A stretch of 15,491 bases of DNA from JAXGVG01 sp040773965 (lineage in GTDB: Bacteria; Pseudomonadota; Alphaproteobacteria; UBA9219). Positions 1 to 7,885 of the stretch are shown piece after piece. Position 1 is the stretch's first letter; every line of letters starts with the position of its first letter. The position numbers and the translations under genes are program-made. Below the pieces are notes generated by a model. That model searched no databases, was not told where the DNA came from, and saw only the letters and a list, made by a program, of their open reading frames with translations. Where the stretch lies: positions 1-15,491 of the forward strand of contig JAXGVG010000030.1 of NCBI GenBank assembly GCA_040773965.1, in the 5' to 3' direction.

Positions 1-183
1 GAGTATCTTCGTGGATTGCAAAAGAATGTCGATGATGTTTTAGCGCCAGCCTTGGGAGGAGATGCGAAGCAGGAATTACAGTCAGATGCGCAAAGAGCAA
101 TGGAAGCCAGGATGAATGAAAGGGCGGAGAAGCTCAAACAAAGTCTTAAGGCAGCAGACAAGGGGCCAAAAGCGCAGCTTTGA
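1..183 (+). CDS. C-terminal end of an unrecognised protein (partial)
   Basis: Frame 1 is open from the window edge and ends at TGA 181-183, giving the last 60 residues of a protein whose start lies outside the window. The fragment is highly charged and probably helical, rich in Lys, Glu, Gln and Ala (for example ARMNERAEKLKQSLKAA). It has no membrane segment or motif that I recognise, so I assign no function. GC content is about 49% by hand count, clearly below that of htpG next door, which may mean a different origin. It converges on htpG with a 30-nt gap between the two stops. Because it is short and partial, I cannot exclude a chance open frame, but the intact frame running up to the edge supports a real gene end. 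Confidence 0.5.
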   Translation, partial: EYLRGLQKNVDDVLAPALGGDAKQELQSDAQRAMEARMNERAEKLKQSLKAADKGPKAQL

Positions 184-213
184 GTGCGTTGATCAATAGA
201 ACCGGAACATGCT

Positions 214-2070
214 CTAAATCGCCTTTGCCAGCACTTTGCCCAGTCTTTGGCTGAAACCCACCGGGTCGCTTATGGTCTCGCCGTCGAGCAAACGCGCCTG
301 ATCGAGCAACAGACTCGCAATGTTCTCAAGCTCCTTTGAGCTTCCTTTAACTTTCGCCCGTTCCGCCATTTTGCGAATGAGCGCGTGACGCGGGTTGATT
401 TCAAGGATGCGCTGGGTCGGCGTGCGGATCTGGTTGTGCTGTTTCAGAAAACGCTCAAGATGAATGTCGATGTCGCCTTCATCGGCGGCAAGGCATACCG
501 GGCTGTCGATCAGGCGGTCGGACGTGCGCACGTCTTTCACGTTGTCGCCAAGGGTCAGCTTCATCAGCGCGATCAGCGACGTTATGTCGCCTTCGGGAGT
601 CTCTTCCTTTTTGGCTTCGGATTCGTTGGGTTCAGTGGGTGTGATTTTTCCCAAATCCTGCCCGGCGCGCGTGACGGACTTGAACTTTTTGCCTTTGTAT
701 TCCATGACGGCCCCGGGCCAGAAGTCGTCGACGGTGTCGGTGAGCAAAAGCACCTCAACGCCGCGCGCCTTGAAGCCTTCGAGGTGAGGGCTGCGCAACA
801 GCGTCTCGGCGTTGTCGCCGTTGATATAATAGATCGCGTCCTGCCCCTCTTTCATGCGCGCGGCATATTCCTCCAGCGATACAAAGCCGTCGCCATGTGT
901 CGAGCGGCAGCGCAAGACCTTGAGCAGTTCTTCCCGGTGGTTGCCGTCCTCATAAAGGCCTTCCTTGATAACCGCGCCGAAATTGTCCCAGAATTTGGCA
1001 TAGTCCTCCTTGTTATCGGCAAATTTTGCCAAATCGCCCAGTATGCGGCGCGTGACGCCTTGCCGGATTTTGGCGAGAACGGGATTGTGCTGGAGCATTT
1101 CGCGGCTGATGTTGAGCGGCAGGTCTTCACTGTCGATCACGCCGCGCAAAAAGCGCAGATAAGGCGGGACAAGGCCTTCGGTTCCTTCGGTGATGAACAC
1201 GCGCTTGACGTAAAGTTTGACGCCGTGCCGCCGTTTGGGATCGAAAAGATCGAAAGGCTTGATGCCCGGCACGAACAAAAGGCCCGTGTATTCGATCTTG
1301 CCTTCGGCTTTCCAGTGCGCCGTCAGCGCCGGTTCCTCGAATGCGTGCGCCACATGATGGTAAAACTCCTTGTACTGTTCCGGCGTGATGTCGTTTTTGT
1401 TGCGAAGCCAGAGCGCGCTGGCCTTGTTCACGGGCTTGTCGTTCTTGCCGAGCAGGATGGGAATGGCAATATGGTCGGAATAGCGGTGAATAATGGCGCG
1501 CAGGCGGTCTTCATTTAAAAACTCGTCCTCGCCTTGTTTGAGATAGAGCGTGATTTCCGTGCCGCGCATGGCCTTCGTATCTTCTTCAATGGCGAATTCG
1601 CCCTTGCCGTCGGAACGCCAGCACCACGCCTCTTCGCTTCCGGCCTTGCGCGCGGCGACTTCGACCATCTGGGCCACCATGAACGAGGCGTAAAAACCCA
1701 CGCCGAACTGGCCGATCATATTGATGTCGGCCGTTTTGGATTCGGTAAGCTTTTTCACAAAGTCCAGCGTACCGGAACGCGCGATGGTGCCGAGGTTTTC
1801 GATCAACTCGTCGCGGCTCATGCCGATGCCGTTGTCGGAAACGGTGATGGTGCGCGCCTTGGGATCGACGGCGATCTTGATCTTGTAATCCGTATCGTCG
1901 CCGGTGAGTTCCGGCTGGGTAAGGGCCTCATAGCGCAGCTTGTCGCAGGCGTCCGAAGCGTTCGATATCAGTTCGCGAAGGAAAATTTCCTTTTCGCTGT
2001 AAAGCGAATGCACGACGATGTCGAGAAGGCGGCTGACTTCCGCCTGAAAAGGCATGCGTTCTTCGGTCAT
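214..2070 (-). CDS. htpG: Molecular chaperone HtpG (bacterial Hsp90)
   Basis: A cytosolic ATP-dependent chaperone of the Hsp90 family that remodels client proteins as a dimer. At 618 residues it has the usual bacterial length. The GHKL ATPase domain comes first: EIFLRELISNASDA at about 28-41 supplies the catalytic Glu33 and Mg-binding Asn37. DNGIGM at 79-84 supplies the nucleotide-binding Asp79, and the glycine-rich lid motif GQFGVGF lies at 120-126. The middle domain contains the typical LPLNISREMLQ segment, and the dimerisation domain ends in LAKAI. The ATG at 2068-2070 lacks a good Shine-Dalgarno sequence; a second in-frame ATG five codons later is possible. The stop is TAG (214-216), which matters for the amber codon in the usher. 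A heat-shock-type promoter lies about 35 nt upstream. The gene downstream converges on it. Identity is very secure. Confidence 0.98.
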   Translation of the reverse strand: MTEERMPFQAEVSRLLDIVVHSLYSEKEIFLRELISNASDACDKLRYEALTQPELTGDDTDYKIKIAVDPKARTITVSDNGIGMSRDELIENLGTIARSGTLDFVKKLTESKTADINMIGQFGVGFYASFMVAQMVEVAARKAGSEEAWCWRSDGKGEFAIEEDTKAMRGTEITLYLKQGEDEFLNEDRLRAIIHRYSDHIAIPILLGKNDKPVNKASALWLRNKNDITPEQYKEFYHHVAHAFEEPALTAHWKAEGKIEYTGLLFVPGIKPFDLFDPKRRHGVKLYVKRVFITEGTEGLVPPYLRFLRGVIDSEDLPLNISREMLQHNPVLAKIRQGVTRRILGDLAKFADNKEDYAKFWDNFGAVIKEGLYEDGNHREELLKVLRCRSTHGDGFVSLEEYAARMKEGQDAIYYINGDNAETLLRSPHLEGFKARGVEVLLLTDTVDDFWPGAVMEYKGKKFKSVTRAGQDLGKITPTEPNESEAKKEETPEGDITSLIALMKLTLGDNVKDVRTSDRLIDSPVCLAADEGDIDIHLERFLKQHNQIRTPTQRILEINPRHALIRKMAERAKVKGSSKELENIASLLLDQARLLDGETISDPVGFSQRLGKVLAKAI

Positions 2071-2100
2071 CGGAGGGATCCCGGTTATTGATGTTCACAA

Positions 2101-2131
2101 CAATATTGGTATTAAGGGTATGGTTTTCAAG
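2101..2131 (-). promoter_or_regulatory. Putative RpoH (sigma-32) promoter of htpG
   Basis: Read on the minus strand, CTTGAA (2131-2126) is followed after 16 nt by CCAATAT (2109-2103), then TG. The alphaproteobacterial RpoH consensus is roughly CTTG, 17-18 nt, CYTATNT. Counted that way the spacer is 18 and the -10 matches at six of seven positions. It lies 31-61 nt upstream of the htpG ATG, leaving a short leader. htpG is a classical heat-shock gene in many bacteria, so position and sequence agree. This is a motif call by eye, not a scored search. Confidence 0.5.
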
Positions 2132-2180
2132 AGGATTTATGGATTTTTTCGAAAAAAGGGCTGCAGGGATTTCTTTTTCT

Positions 2181-3422
2181 TTATAACCTCACGGGGGAAA
2201 GGGTACTCAGGCGCGAGGAACCGAGCATGCGTTCGACATGCCGCCCCTGAAACATGACTATCCCAAGGTTCTGGCCCATCTCGATCGCTTCCTCGTTTTC
2301 GCAGCGGCAAAGAATGGTTCGCGCCTGGCCCGATTCCATAACGATGCTGCGAATGTCCGGAATGCGATCCGCCATCATGCCGTCGAGGCTGTCCGGCGTC
2401 CAATAGATCTTGATCAGGTCGAAGCCAAGCCGCATGCGGTCGTAATAGGGCAACGTGTGATGCGTCAGGCCGTCGAGGCAGATGCGGAACCCCCGGTCGT
2501 GCAGGTAGTCGCGCGCGAAAAGATAGGCGCCCATATCGGAGAAGACGTCGAGCTTGTTCATTTCGATGACCAAACGTCCGCGCAGTTGCGGTGTGATGAT
2601 GGATTCAAAACGCGCGAAATCGGGCGAAAGGATCGTGGCCACGTTCAGGTTAAGGCTGAAGGGGCGGGCGGAAGCGATGCCGTCGCGCATCAGCATCGTC
2701 ATGACCCGGCGGTCGAGCGCCTGGGTGAGATACTGAAACAGCCAGCGGTTCGCCAAAAGGTCGACGCCGGGCGTTGCGATGCTTTGCAAGTCTTCGATGG
2801 AAACGAAAATTTCCTCGAAAAGGGGCTGGGGCGGCTGGTGTTCGATAAGCGTGCACACCGTCTGCCGCCGTACGACATTCGACAGATCGGCCTGCACAAG
2901 TGCCTGTTCCAGCCTGGCCAGAATTTCGGGACGGATAGGGCTCATCAGTTTGGAAGGATCGAAACCGGGATGGAATTCTGGGTTTTCCCGCGCCATTTCA
3001 GCCTTGTTCAGAAGGTTCTGCGCCATCTGGAGCATGGCGTCATAGTCGTTTTCCAGATTGTACCACGTGCAAAAGGGCTGTTCGCCTTCGCGGGCTTCTT
3101 GAAACTGAACCAGAGGGTCTTCGCTGAAGAGCATCCGCAGACGGCTGACGGCCGGTTCAAGCATGTCGTTCGTCGCGTTTTTAGCTATGTAAAAAAGGTC
3201 GTTATTCTCAAGCGTGAAAAGCTGGCCTTCAAAAGCGGCAAGGCTGGAAGAGAAAGTTTCAATGGCTATGCGAATGTAGTTGGAGCGTTTGTAAGCCGGT
3301 ATGAGACTCGAAAGGTGTATTTGCGCGCCGACACGGCCCCGGCGGAACTTGTCGAGCCTTTTGACAAAGTCCACCAGCAGGGTTTCCTGGGCCGGGGGGC
3401 GGGTGAAGGGTATATCGGGCAT
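2181..3422 (-). CDS. Degenerate EAL-domain protein, probably non-catalytic
   Basis: This 413-residue soluble protein ends in a c-di-GMP phosphodiesterase (EAL) fold, roughly residues 200-402, that has lost key residues. What remains is the FSLNLNVATILS strand (255-266), the Glu of VIEM (287), the first Asp of CLDG (317), the Lys of DLIKIYW (338) and the QG near 392. The EAL signature itself is absent: RWLFQYLTQAL stands at about 226-236. DDFG is replaced by LDGLT, and the EGVE loop is replaced by CRCENE. Residues 1-105 (RVGAQIHLSSL, LFTLENNDLFYIA, RLRMLFSEDPL) form another conserved-looking domain that I cannot name. There is no signal peptide or membrane helix, so the protein is probably cytosolic. 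The ATG is preceded by a purine-rich AAGAAGAG. It is divergent from the HD-GYP-like gene, suggesting a shared regulatory region and perhaps a shared process. A ligand-binding or scaffold role is inferred. Confidence 0.85.
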   Translation of the reverse strand: MPDIPFTRPPAQETLLVDFVKRLDKFRRGRVGAQIHLSSLIPAYKRSNYIRIAIETFSSSLAAFEGQLFTLENNDLFYIAKNATNDMLEPAVSRLRMLFSEDPLVQFQEAREGEQPFCTWYNLENDYDAMLQMAQNLLNKAEMARENPEFHPGFDPSKLMSPIRPEILARLEQALVQADLSNVVRRQTVCTLIEHQPPQPLFEEIFVSIEDLQSIATPGVDLLANRWLFQYLTQALDRRVMTMLMRDGIASARPFSLNLNVATILSPDFARFESIITPQLRGRLVIEMNKLDVFSDMGAYLFARDYLHDRGFRICLDGLTHHTLPYYDRMRLGFDLIKIYWTPDSLDGMMADRIPDIRSIVMESGQARTILCRCENEEAIEMGQNLGIVMFQGRHVERMLGSSRLSTLSPVRL

Positions 3423-3666
3423 AAAAAAGACTCTTCTTAACCACCTTTGGACGGGTTTAGTTAAATTTTAGTAACTTTTGGGAACTATGACATTAACCAG
3501 AGGTTGAGGATTAGGGTATAAGGTCTTTCCCGGTCCGACATCCTTACAAAATTCAGATAGCCACCCCAGTTATCCTATGGAATTAGCTTCTCTAAAAGAA
3601 TCCGGCACCGAAGAAAAAGCCTCCGCATACGGCGATTCAACGCCTTCAGTCAAGGAAGGCGCGGCT
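3423..3666. promoter_or_regulatory. Divergent intergenic region between the EAL and HD-GYP genes
   Basis: This is the AT-richer spacer between two divergent genes and must hold promoters for both. An imperfect inverted repeat (AGTTA at 3459-3463, TAACT at 3472-3476) and a TATAAG at 3517-3522 are visible. I could not place a -35/-10 pair with correct spacing, so no promoter is called. The last 90 nt are also open in frame with the downstream gene from ATG 3577, so they may be coding. Confidence 0.35.
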
Positions 3667-4908
3667 ATGCATAAGGCCATTATTGTCATCACCGGCACCG
3701 TTCTGCTTCTTGCGGCGTTGCTGGGCCTCCAGCAACTCGTTTCGACGTTTGGCGGCAGCGTTCTGGGCAGCAAGACCCAGACGGCATGGACCTTCTTCCT
3801 TGCCATCGACATGATGGTCATTCCTTTGCTGCTGCTTGGCGTCATGCTGGGCACGGGGGCCCGTTATTTTGAGCGCGTCCGCCTGGCCATGAGCTACCAG
3901 GCGCGGCTCGATCAATTGCAAAACAGGCTCAATTACCGCGAAGACCTTTTGCGTCTTCTTGCCGATCATCAGGCGGGCGCGGTTGAAATTTTCGATCACA
4001 ACAACCGGTTTTGGTTTGTCAACCGGCCGGCGGCCGATCAGCTGGGCAAGCAGGCCATGGAAATTCTTGGCAAGCCGCTGAACAGGGTCTTGAGCGTGGA
4101 TCGCATCAAGAGGCTGGAACTCAGGCTTGCGGAGGCGCGCGCGGCGGAACAGCCTCTTGAATACATCGACCGCGTCGTGGATGATAAAGGAGTCACGCGG
4201 TTCATCCGGTCCCGGTATGAATCGATACCGCCTGTGGCCGAATTGTCCGGCGGCGTGCTGGTTAGCGAGGAAGACCATACAAGCCTTATCGTCGAACGCG
4301 AACGGCGCGAGCGGATGCTGCGTCAGGTTATCGAAACGCTGGTGGCCGTCGTCGACAGGCGCGACCCCTATGCCGCAGGTCACTCGGCCCGTGTGGGGCA
4401 GCTTGCCCACGCCATCGCCGAAGAAATGGGTCTTAGCCCGACGCTGATCGAAACCGCCGAGGTTGCGGGGTCGTTGATGAACTTCGGCAAGGTTCTGGTG
4501 TCGCGAAGCATTTTGACCAAAACGACGGCGCTGACGCCGGAAGAGCTTCAGCGCGTGCGCGACAGCATTTTAACGTCGGCGGACATTCTGGCCATTATCG
4601 GCTTTGAAGGGCCGGTGGTGCCGACCTTGCGGCAGGTGCTTGAGCGCTTTGACGGCGGCGGCGTGCCGGATGGTCTGAAAGGCGACGCCATTCTGGTCAC
4701 GGCGCGGATCGTCGCGGTGGCGAACGCTTTCGTCGCCTTTGTCAGCCCACGCGCGCACCGCGACGGTTTGTCGCTTTCCGAGGCTCTCAAGTGCATGATG
4801 AACGAGGCCGGAAAAACGTTCGACGAGCGGGTTTTGATCGCCTTGGGGAATTACATCGAAAACCGCCCCAACAAGCTTGACTGGCTGACAATGTCGAAGC
4901 AAGCTTGA
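3667..4908 (+). CDS. Membrane-anchored PAS and degenerate HD-GYP domain protein
   Basis: A 413-residue inner-membrane protein in this frame. Two hydrophobic helices (about residues 4-24 and 43-62) are followed by a coiled-coil stretch (about 68-100), a PAS-like sensor domain (about 100-203) and an HD-GYP-type domain (about 216-410). The HD-GYP fold is recognisable from DRRDPYAAGHSARV, ERFDGGGVPDGLKGD and ARIVAVANAF. The catalytic pieces are changed: the HD doublet is MN (SLMNFGK), the usual HHE is VLE, GYP is GVP, and the Asp of VADVYDA is Asn. Hydrolysis of c-di-GMP is therefore unlikely. I chose ATG 3667 because AAGGAAGG sits 7 nt before it; ATG 3577 would add 30 hydrophilic residues but has no ribosome site. 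The stop overlaps the upstream TTG of the argF frame, so the gene is probably co-transcribed with argF. Confidence 0.85.
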   Translation: MHKAIIVITGTVLLLAALLGLQQLVSTFGGSVLGSKTQTAWTFFLAIDMMVIPLLLLGVMLGTGARYFERVRLAMSYQARLDQLQNRLNYREDLLRLLADHQAGAVEIFDHNNRFWFVNRPAADQLGKQAMEILGKPLNRVLSVDRIKRLELRLAEARAAEQPLEYIDRVVDDKGVTRFIRSRYESIPPVAELSGGVLVSEEDHTSLIVERERRERMLRQVIETLVAVVDRRDPYAAGHSARVGQLAHAIAEEMGLSPTLIETAEVAGSLMNFGKVLVSRSILTKTTALTPEELQRVRDSILTSADILAIIGFEGPVVPTLRQVLERFDGGGVPDGLKGDAILVTARIVAVANAFVAFVSPRAHRDGLSLSEALKCMMNEAGKTFDERVLIALGNYIENRPNKLDWLTMSKQA

Positions 4909-4940
4909 CCCTTGCCCCTCTTGCGCAAGGGTTTTCTCCG

Positions 4941-5864
4941 GTGAAAAAAGGCCGAGACTTTCTTGATATCGATCGTGTCGACGTTGCCGATTTGCAGCGC
5001 ATTCTGGCGCTTGGGCATCGTCTGAAGCTCGCGCCGCTGGCTTGCCGGCCTATGACGGGCAAGACTCTGGCTCTCATTTTTGAAAAGTCTTCCACGCGAA
5101 CCCGCGTTTCATTCGAAGTCGGCATGCGGCAACTGGGCGGTGACGTCACGACGCTTTCCGGAGCCGAGATTCAGTTGGGCCGCGGCGAAACGATAGCCGA
5201 CACGGGCCGTGTCCTTTCGCGCTATGTGGATTTGATCATGATCCGCACGTTCGAAGAGGCCAAACTTCATGAAATGGCGGAAGGAAGCGGCATTCCCGTC
5301 ATCAACGGGCTTACGAACCAGTCGCATCCGTGCCAGGTTCTTGGCGATGTCATGACGGTCGAGGAACGTCTTGGCGGGATCGCGGGAAAGACGGTCGTTT
5401 GGATCGGCGACGGCGACAACAACGTGCTGAACAGCTGGATTCATGCCGCGACAGCCTTTCATTTTTCGCTGCGGATCGTTTCTCCGCCTGAGTTTTCTCC
5501 CAAACCGGAAATATTGATCAAGACCCAGAAGCGCGGCACGGACGTTTCCGTAACGGCGGACGTCGAGGCTTCCGCCGGGGCGGATGTCGTGGTCACGGAT
5601 TGTTGGGTCTCCATGCATAACAGCGATACGGCGGCCCGTTATGACCGTTTGCCGCCCTACCGTGTCGACAGCGCCTTGATGCGCCGCGCGAGCCCCGGCG
5701 CCATTTTTCTTCATTGCTTACCCGCCAAGCGCGGTGAAGAGGTAACGGACGAAGTGCTTGACGGCCCCCAATCGGCGGTCTGGGACGAGGCCGAAAACCG
5801 TTTGCACATCCAAAAGGCCATTATGTGCTGGTGCCTTGGGGTCGATAGCGGAGCCTTATCGTGA
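4941..5864 (+). CDS. argF: Ornithine carbamoyltransferase
   Basis: This cytosolic enzyme transfers a carbamoyl group to ornithine to make citrulline in arginine biosynthesis. Diagnostic motifs, numbered from the GTG start, are STRTR (about 51-55, carbamoyl-phosphate binding), HPCQ (about 129-132), TDCWVSM (about 219-225, ornithine side; TDTWVSM is usual) and HCLPA (about 258-262, with the active-site Cys). The frame is open from TTG 4905, which overlaps the previous stop. GTG 4941 is preferred because it gives the usual family N-terminus (KKGRDFLDI) and has AAGGG 9 nt upstream. The stop overlaps the GTG of the next gene in GTGA. argF and argD lie on one transcript here, as is common in alphaproteobacteria, but an ABC permease gene sits between them. 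ArgF rather than catabolic ArcB is inferred from this context. Confidence 0.96.
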   Translation: MKKGRDFLDIDRVDVADLQRILALGHRLKLAPLACRPMTGKTLALIFEKSSTRTRVSFEVGMRQLGGDVTTLSGAEIQLGRGETIADTGRVLSRYVDLIMIRTFEEAKLHEMAEGSGIPVINGLTNQSHPCQVLGDVMTVEERLGGIAGKTVVWIGDGDNNVLNSWIHAATAFHFSLRIVSPPEFSPKPEILIKTQKRGTDVSVTADVEASAGADVVVTDCWVSMHNSDTAARYDRLPPYRVDSALMRRASPGAIFLHCLPAKRGEEVTDEVLDGPQSAVWDEAENRLHIQKAIMCWCLGVDSGALS

Positions 5865-6670
5865 TTGACGATATTATCGTACCGCCTTCGCCCCGTTCCT
5901 TCGGGGCTGTCAACTGGGTGGGCCTGGCTACATTGGTCCGCCGCGAAGTCATGCGTTTTATGAAAATCCATACGCAGTCCCTTCTCGCGCCCATGGTTAT
6001 GACGCTGTTGTTCTATGCCATCTTCGCGCTGGCCATGGGCGGCGAGGGCCGCCGGATCGGGGCCGTGCCGTTCATGCACTTTGTCGCGCCGGGCCTGATC
6101 ATGATGACCGTCGCGCAAAACGCTTTTTTCAACACATCCGTATCGATGGTTCTTTCCAAGCTTCAGGGCAATATCGTCGATTTGCTTATGCCGCCGCTTT
6201 CGGCGTTGGAACTGACGCTAGGCTATACGATCGGCGGCATCGCGCGCGGCGTGGCCGTCGGGCTTTTGTCGATGGCGGCGCTCGCGTTCGTATCCGACAT
6301 GGGGATTGTGCATGCCGGTTTTGTCGCGTTTTACCTCGTTATCGGATCGACGATGCTGGCGCTTGTCGGGCTGGTGACGGGCATCTGGGCGCAGGACTTC
6401 GACCGTCTGGGCGCGATTCAGAATTTCGTCGTCATGCCCGCGACTTTTTTGTCCGGCACTTTTTTCTCCCTGAGCCAGCTGCCGGGCGCGTGGAAGCTCG
6501 TGGGGCACTTGAATCCGTTCTTTTATGTGATCGACGGTTTCCGCTATGGATTCACCGGCGTGGCGGAGGGGTCTTTGACGGCGGGCTTTCTTGTGATTAC
6601 GGGATTGAATATCGCGCTTTTCGCAGGGGCTTACACGATGTTCGCGAAGGGATATAAACTTAAAGCATGA
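5861..6670 (+). CDS. ABC-2 type transporter permease
   Basis: A 269-residue inner-membrane protein of the ABC-2 family, which forms exporters for drugs, polysaccharides or other large substrates. About six hydrophobic segments are seen: about 41-59, 71-90, 115-142, 150-174, 187-204 and 240-262. The typical C-terminal ABC-2 signature is present: VMPATFLSGTFFSLSQLP followed by LNPFFYVIDGFRYG. An amphipathic N-terminal stretch (LVRREVMRFMK) before the first helix is also usual. It starts at GTG 5861, translationally coupled to argF through GTGA. No ATP-binding subunit is encoded anywhere in this window, although such permeases normally sit next to their ATPase. The substrate is unknown, and the place inside an arginine operon does not prove a link to arginine. 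Confidence 0.92.
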   Translation: MIDDIIVPPSPRSFGAVNWVGLATLVRREVMRFMKIHTQSLLAPMVMTLLFYAIFALAMGGEGRRIGAVPFMHFVAPGLIMMTVAQNAFFNTSVSMVLSKLQGNIVDLLMPPLSALELTLGYTIGGIARGVAVGLLSMAALAFVSDMGIVHAGFVAFYLVIGSTMLALVGLVTGIWAQDFDRLGAIQNFVVMPATFLSGTFFSLSQLPGAWKLVGHLNPFFYVIDGFRYGFTGVAEGSLTAGFLVITGLNIALFAGAYTMFAKGYKLKA

Positions 6671-6682
6671 GTATAAATCGCG

Positions 6683-7882
6683 ATGACTGAAAATAACGTG
6701 CCCGATCCCTTTCCGGCCCTTATGCCCGTTTATGCGCGGGCCGACGTGTATTTCGAACGCGGGGAGGGCGCCTATCTTTTCGACGACAAGGGGCGGCGCT
6801 ACCTCGATTTCGTCGCGGGCATCGCCGTAACGTCGCTGGGCCATGCCAACCCGAAGCTTGTCGAGGCGCTGACGGATCAGGCCAAAAAGCTTTGGACGGT
6901 CTCGAACATTTTTCATACGCATATCGCCGAGCGTCTGGCGCAGCGTCTTGTGGATCTGAGCTTCGCCGATACGGTCTTTTTCCAGAACTCGGGCGTGGAG
7001 GCGTGGGATTGCGGCATTAAGGTTATCCGCAAGCATTTCAGCACCATCGGCCAGCCGGAGCGCACCCGCGTCATTACCTTCGATGGCTGTTTTCACGGGC
7101 GTTCGCTGGCGGCCATTGCGGCGTCCAAAGCCGAAAAAATGGTCAAGGGCTTTGGTCCCCTTATGGACGGCTTCGACCAGGCGCCATGGGGCGATCTGGA
7201 CGCCGTTCGCGCCCTCATAACGCCCCAAACGGCCGCGATCAACATCGAGCCCGTGCTCGGCGAAGGGGGCATGAAGGTGCCGCCGCCGGGCTTCCTGCGG
7301 GCTTTGCGGGACCTGTGCGACGAGCGGGGCCTTTTGCTTTATTTCGATGAAATTCAATGCGGTATGGGCCGAACGGGCAAGCTTTTCGCCCACGAGTGGG
7401 AGGGCGTGAAGCCCGACGTGATGTGCATAGCCAAGGCGTTGGGCAACGGCTTTCCGGTCGGCGCTTGCCTTGCCACGGCCAAAGCTGCGCAGGGCATGAC
7501 TGTCGGCACTCATGGCTCGACGTTCGGCGGCAATCCCTTGGCGATGGCGATGGGGCACGCGGTTCTGGACATCATGACCGCGCCCGGTTTTCTTGAGGAC
7601 GTTTGGCGCAAGGGCCTGATTTTCGAGAAGAAGCTGAACGATATTATGGCGCGGCATCCCAAGGTGTTTACGGAAGTTCGCGGCAGGGGGATGATGCGGG
7701 GCTTGCGGTGCGTGCGGCCTCAAATGGAAGTCGTCGACGCCTTGCGCGAGGAAAAATTGCTCGCCGTCGCGGCGGCGGATAATGTGGTGCGCTTTCTGCC
7801 GCCGCTGATCGTGACGGAAGAGCAGATTGACGAAGCGGTTGCCATCGTTGATCGTGTCGCTGAACGCCTGAAAGGAGCCTGA
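6683..7882 (+). CDS. argD: Acetylornithine aminotransferase (class III, PLP)
   Basis: A PLP-dependent class III aminotransferase of 399 residues. In arginine synthesis it converts N-acetylglutamate semialdehyde to N-acetylornithine, and may also act on succinyldiaminopimelate. Visible motifs are FHGR (137-140), EPVLGEGG (189-196), FDEIQCGMGRTG (221-232, with the PLP-contacting Asp222 and Gln225), Lys251 in CIAKALGNGFPVG (the Schiff-base lysine) and THGSTFGGNPLA. The usual NSGAEANE segment reads NSGVEAWDCGIK, a variant I associate loosely with alphaproteobacteria. The start ATG is 12 nt after the permease stop and lacks a strong ribosome site; ATG 6722 is a weaker alternative. Together with argF it supports an anabolic arginine operon. 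Ornithine or other omega-aminotransferase activity cannot be excluded from sequence. Confidence 0.94.
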   Translation: MTENNVPDPFPALMPVYARADVYFERGEGAYLFDDKGRRYLDFVAGIAVTSLGHANPKLVEALTDQAKKLWTVSNIFHTHIAERLAQRLVDLSFADTVFFQNSGVEAWDCGIKVIRKHFSTIGQPERTRVITFDGCFHGRSLAAIAASKAEKMVKGFGPLMDGFDQAPWGDLDAVRALITPQTAAINIEPVLGEGGMKVPPPGFLRALRDLCDERGLLLYFDEIQCGMGRTGKLFAHEWEGVKPDVMCIAKALGNGFPVGACLATAKAAQGMTVGTHGSTFGGNPLAMAMGHAVLDIMTAPGFLEDVWRKGLIFEKKLNDIMARHPKVFTEVRGRGMMRGLRCVRPQMEVVDALREEKLLAVAAADNVVRFLPPLIVTEEQIDEAVAIVDRVAERLKGA

Positions 7883-7885
7883 GCC

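Noticed and set aside
385..1518. Long plus-strand open frame antisense to htpG
   Set aside because: It lies wholly within an unmistakable htpG, has no domain resemblance, and is typical of GC-rich shadow frames. The same holds for the 501-codon frame antisense to the permease and argD (6218-7723).
2144..2157. Palindrome TTTTTTCGAAAAAA as a terminator or operator
   Set aside because: It is an A/T run around a central CG with no GC stem, so it cannot form a stable intrinsic terminator. There is no second copy to support an operator, although a shorter similar run occurs at 14833-14842.
3459..3476. AGTTA and TAACT inverted repeat as a regulator site
   Set aside because: Five-base arms in AT-rich DNA are expected by chance; noted only in the intergenic entry.
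4905..4940. TTG 4905 as the argF start
   Set aside because: It would give an unusual N-terminal extension and has no ribosome site, whereas GTG 4941 fits the family and has AAGGG at a good distance.
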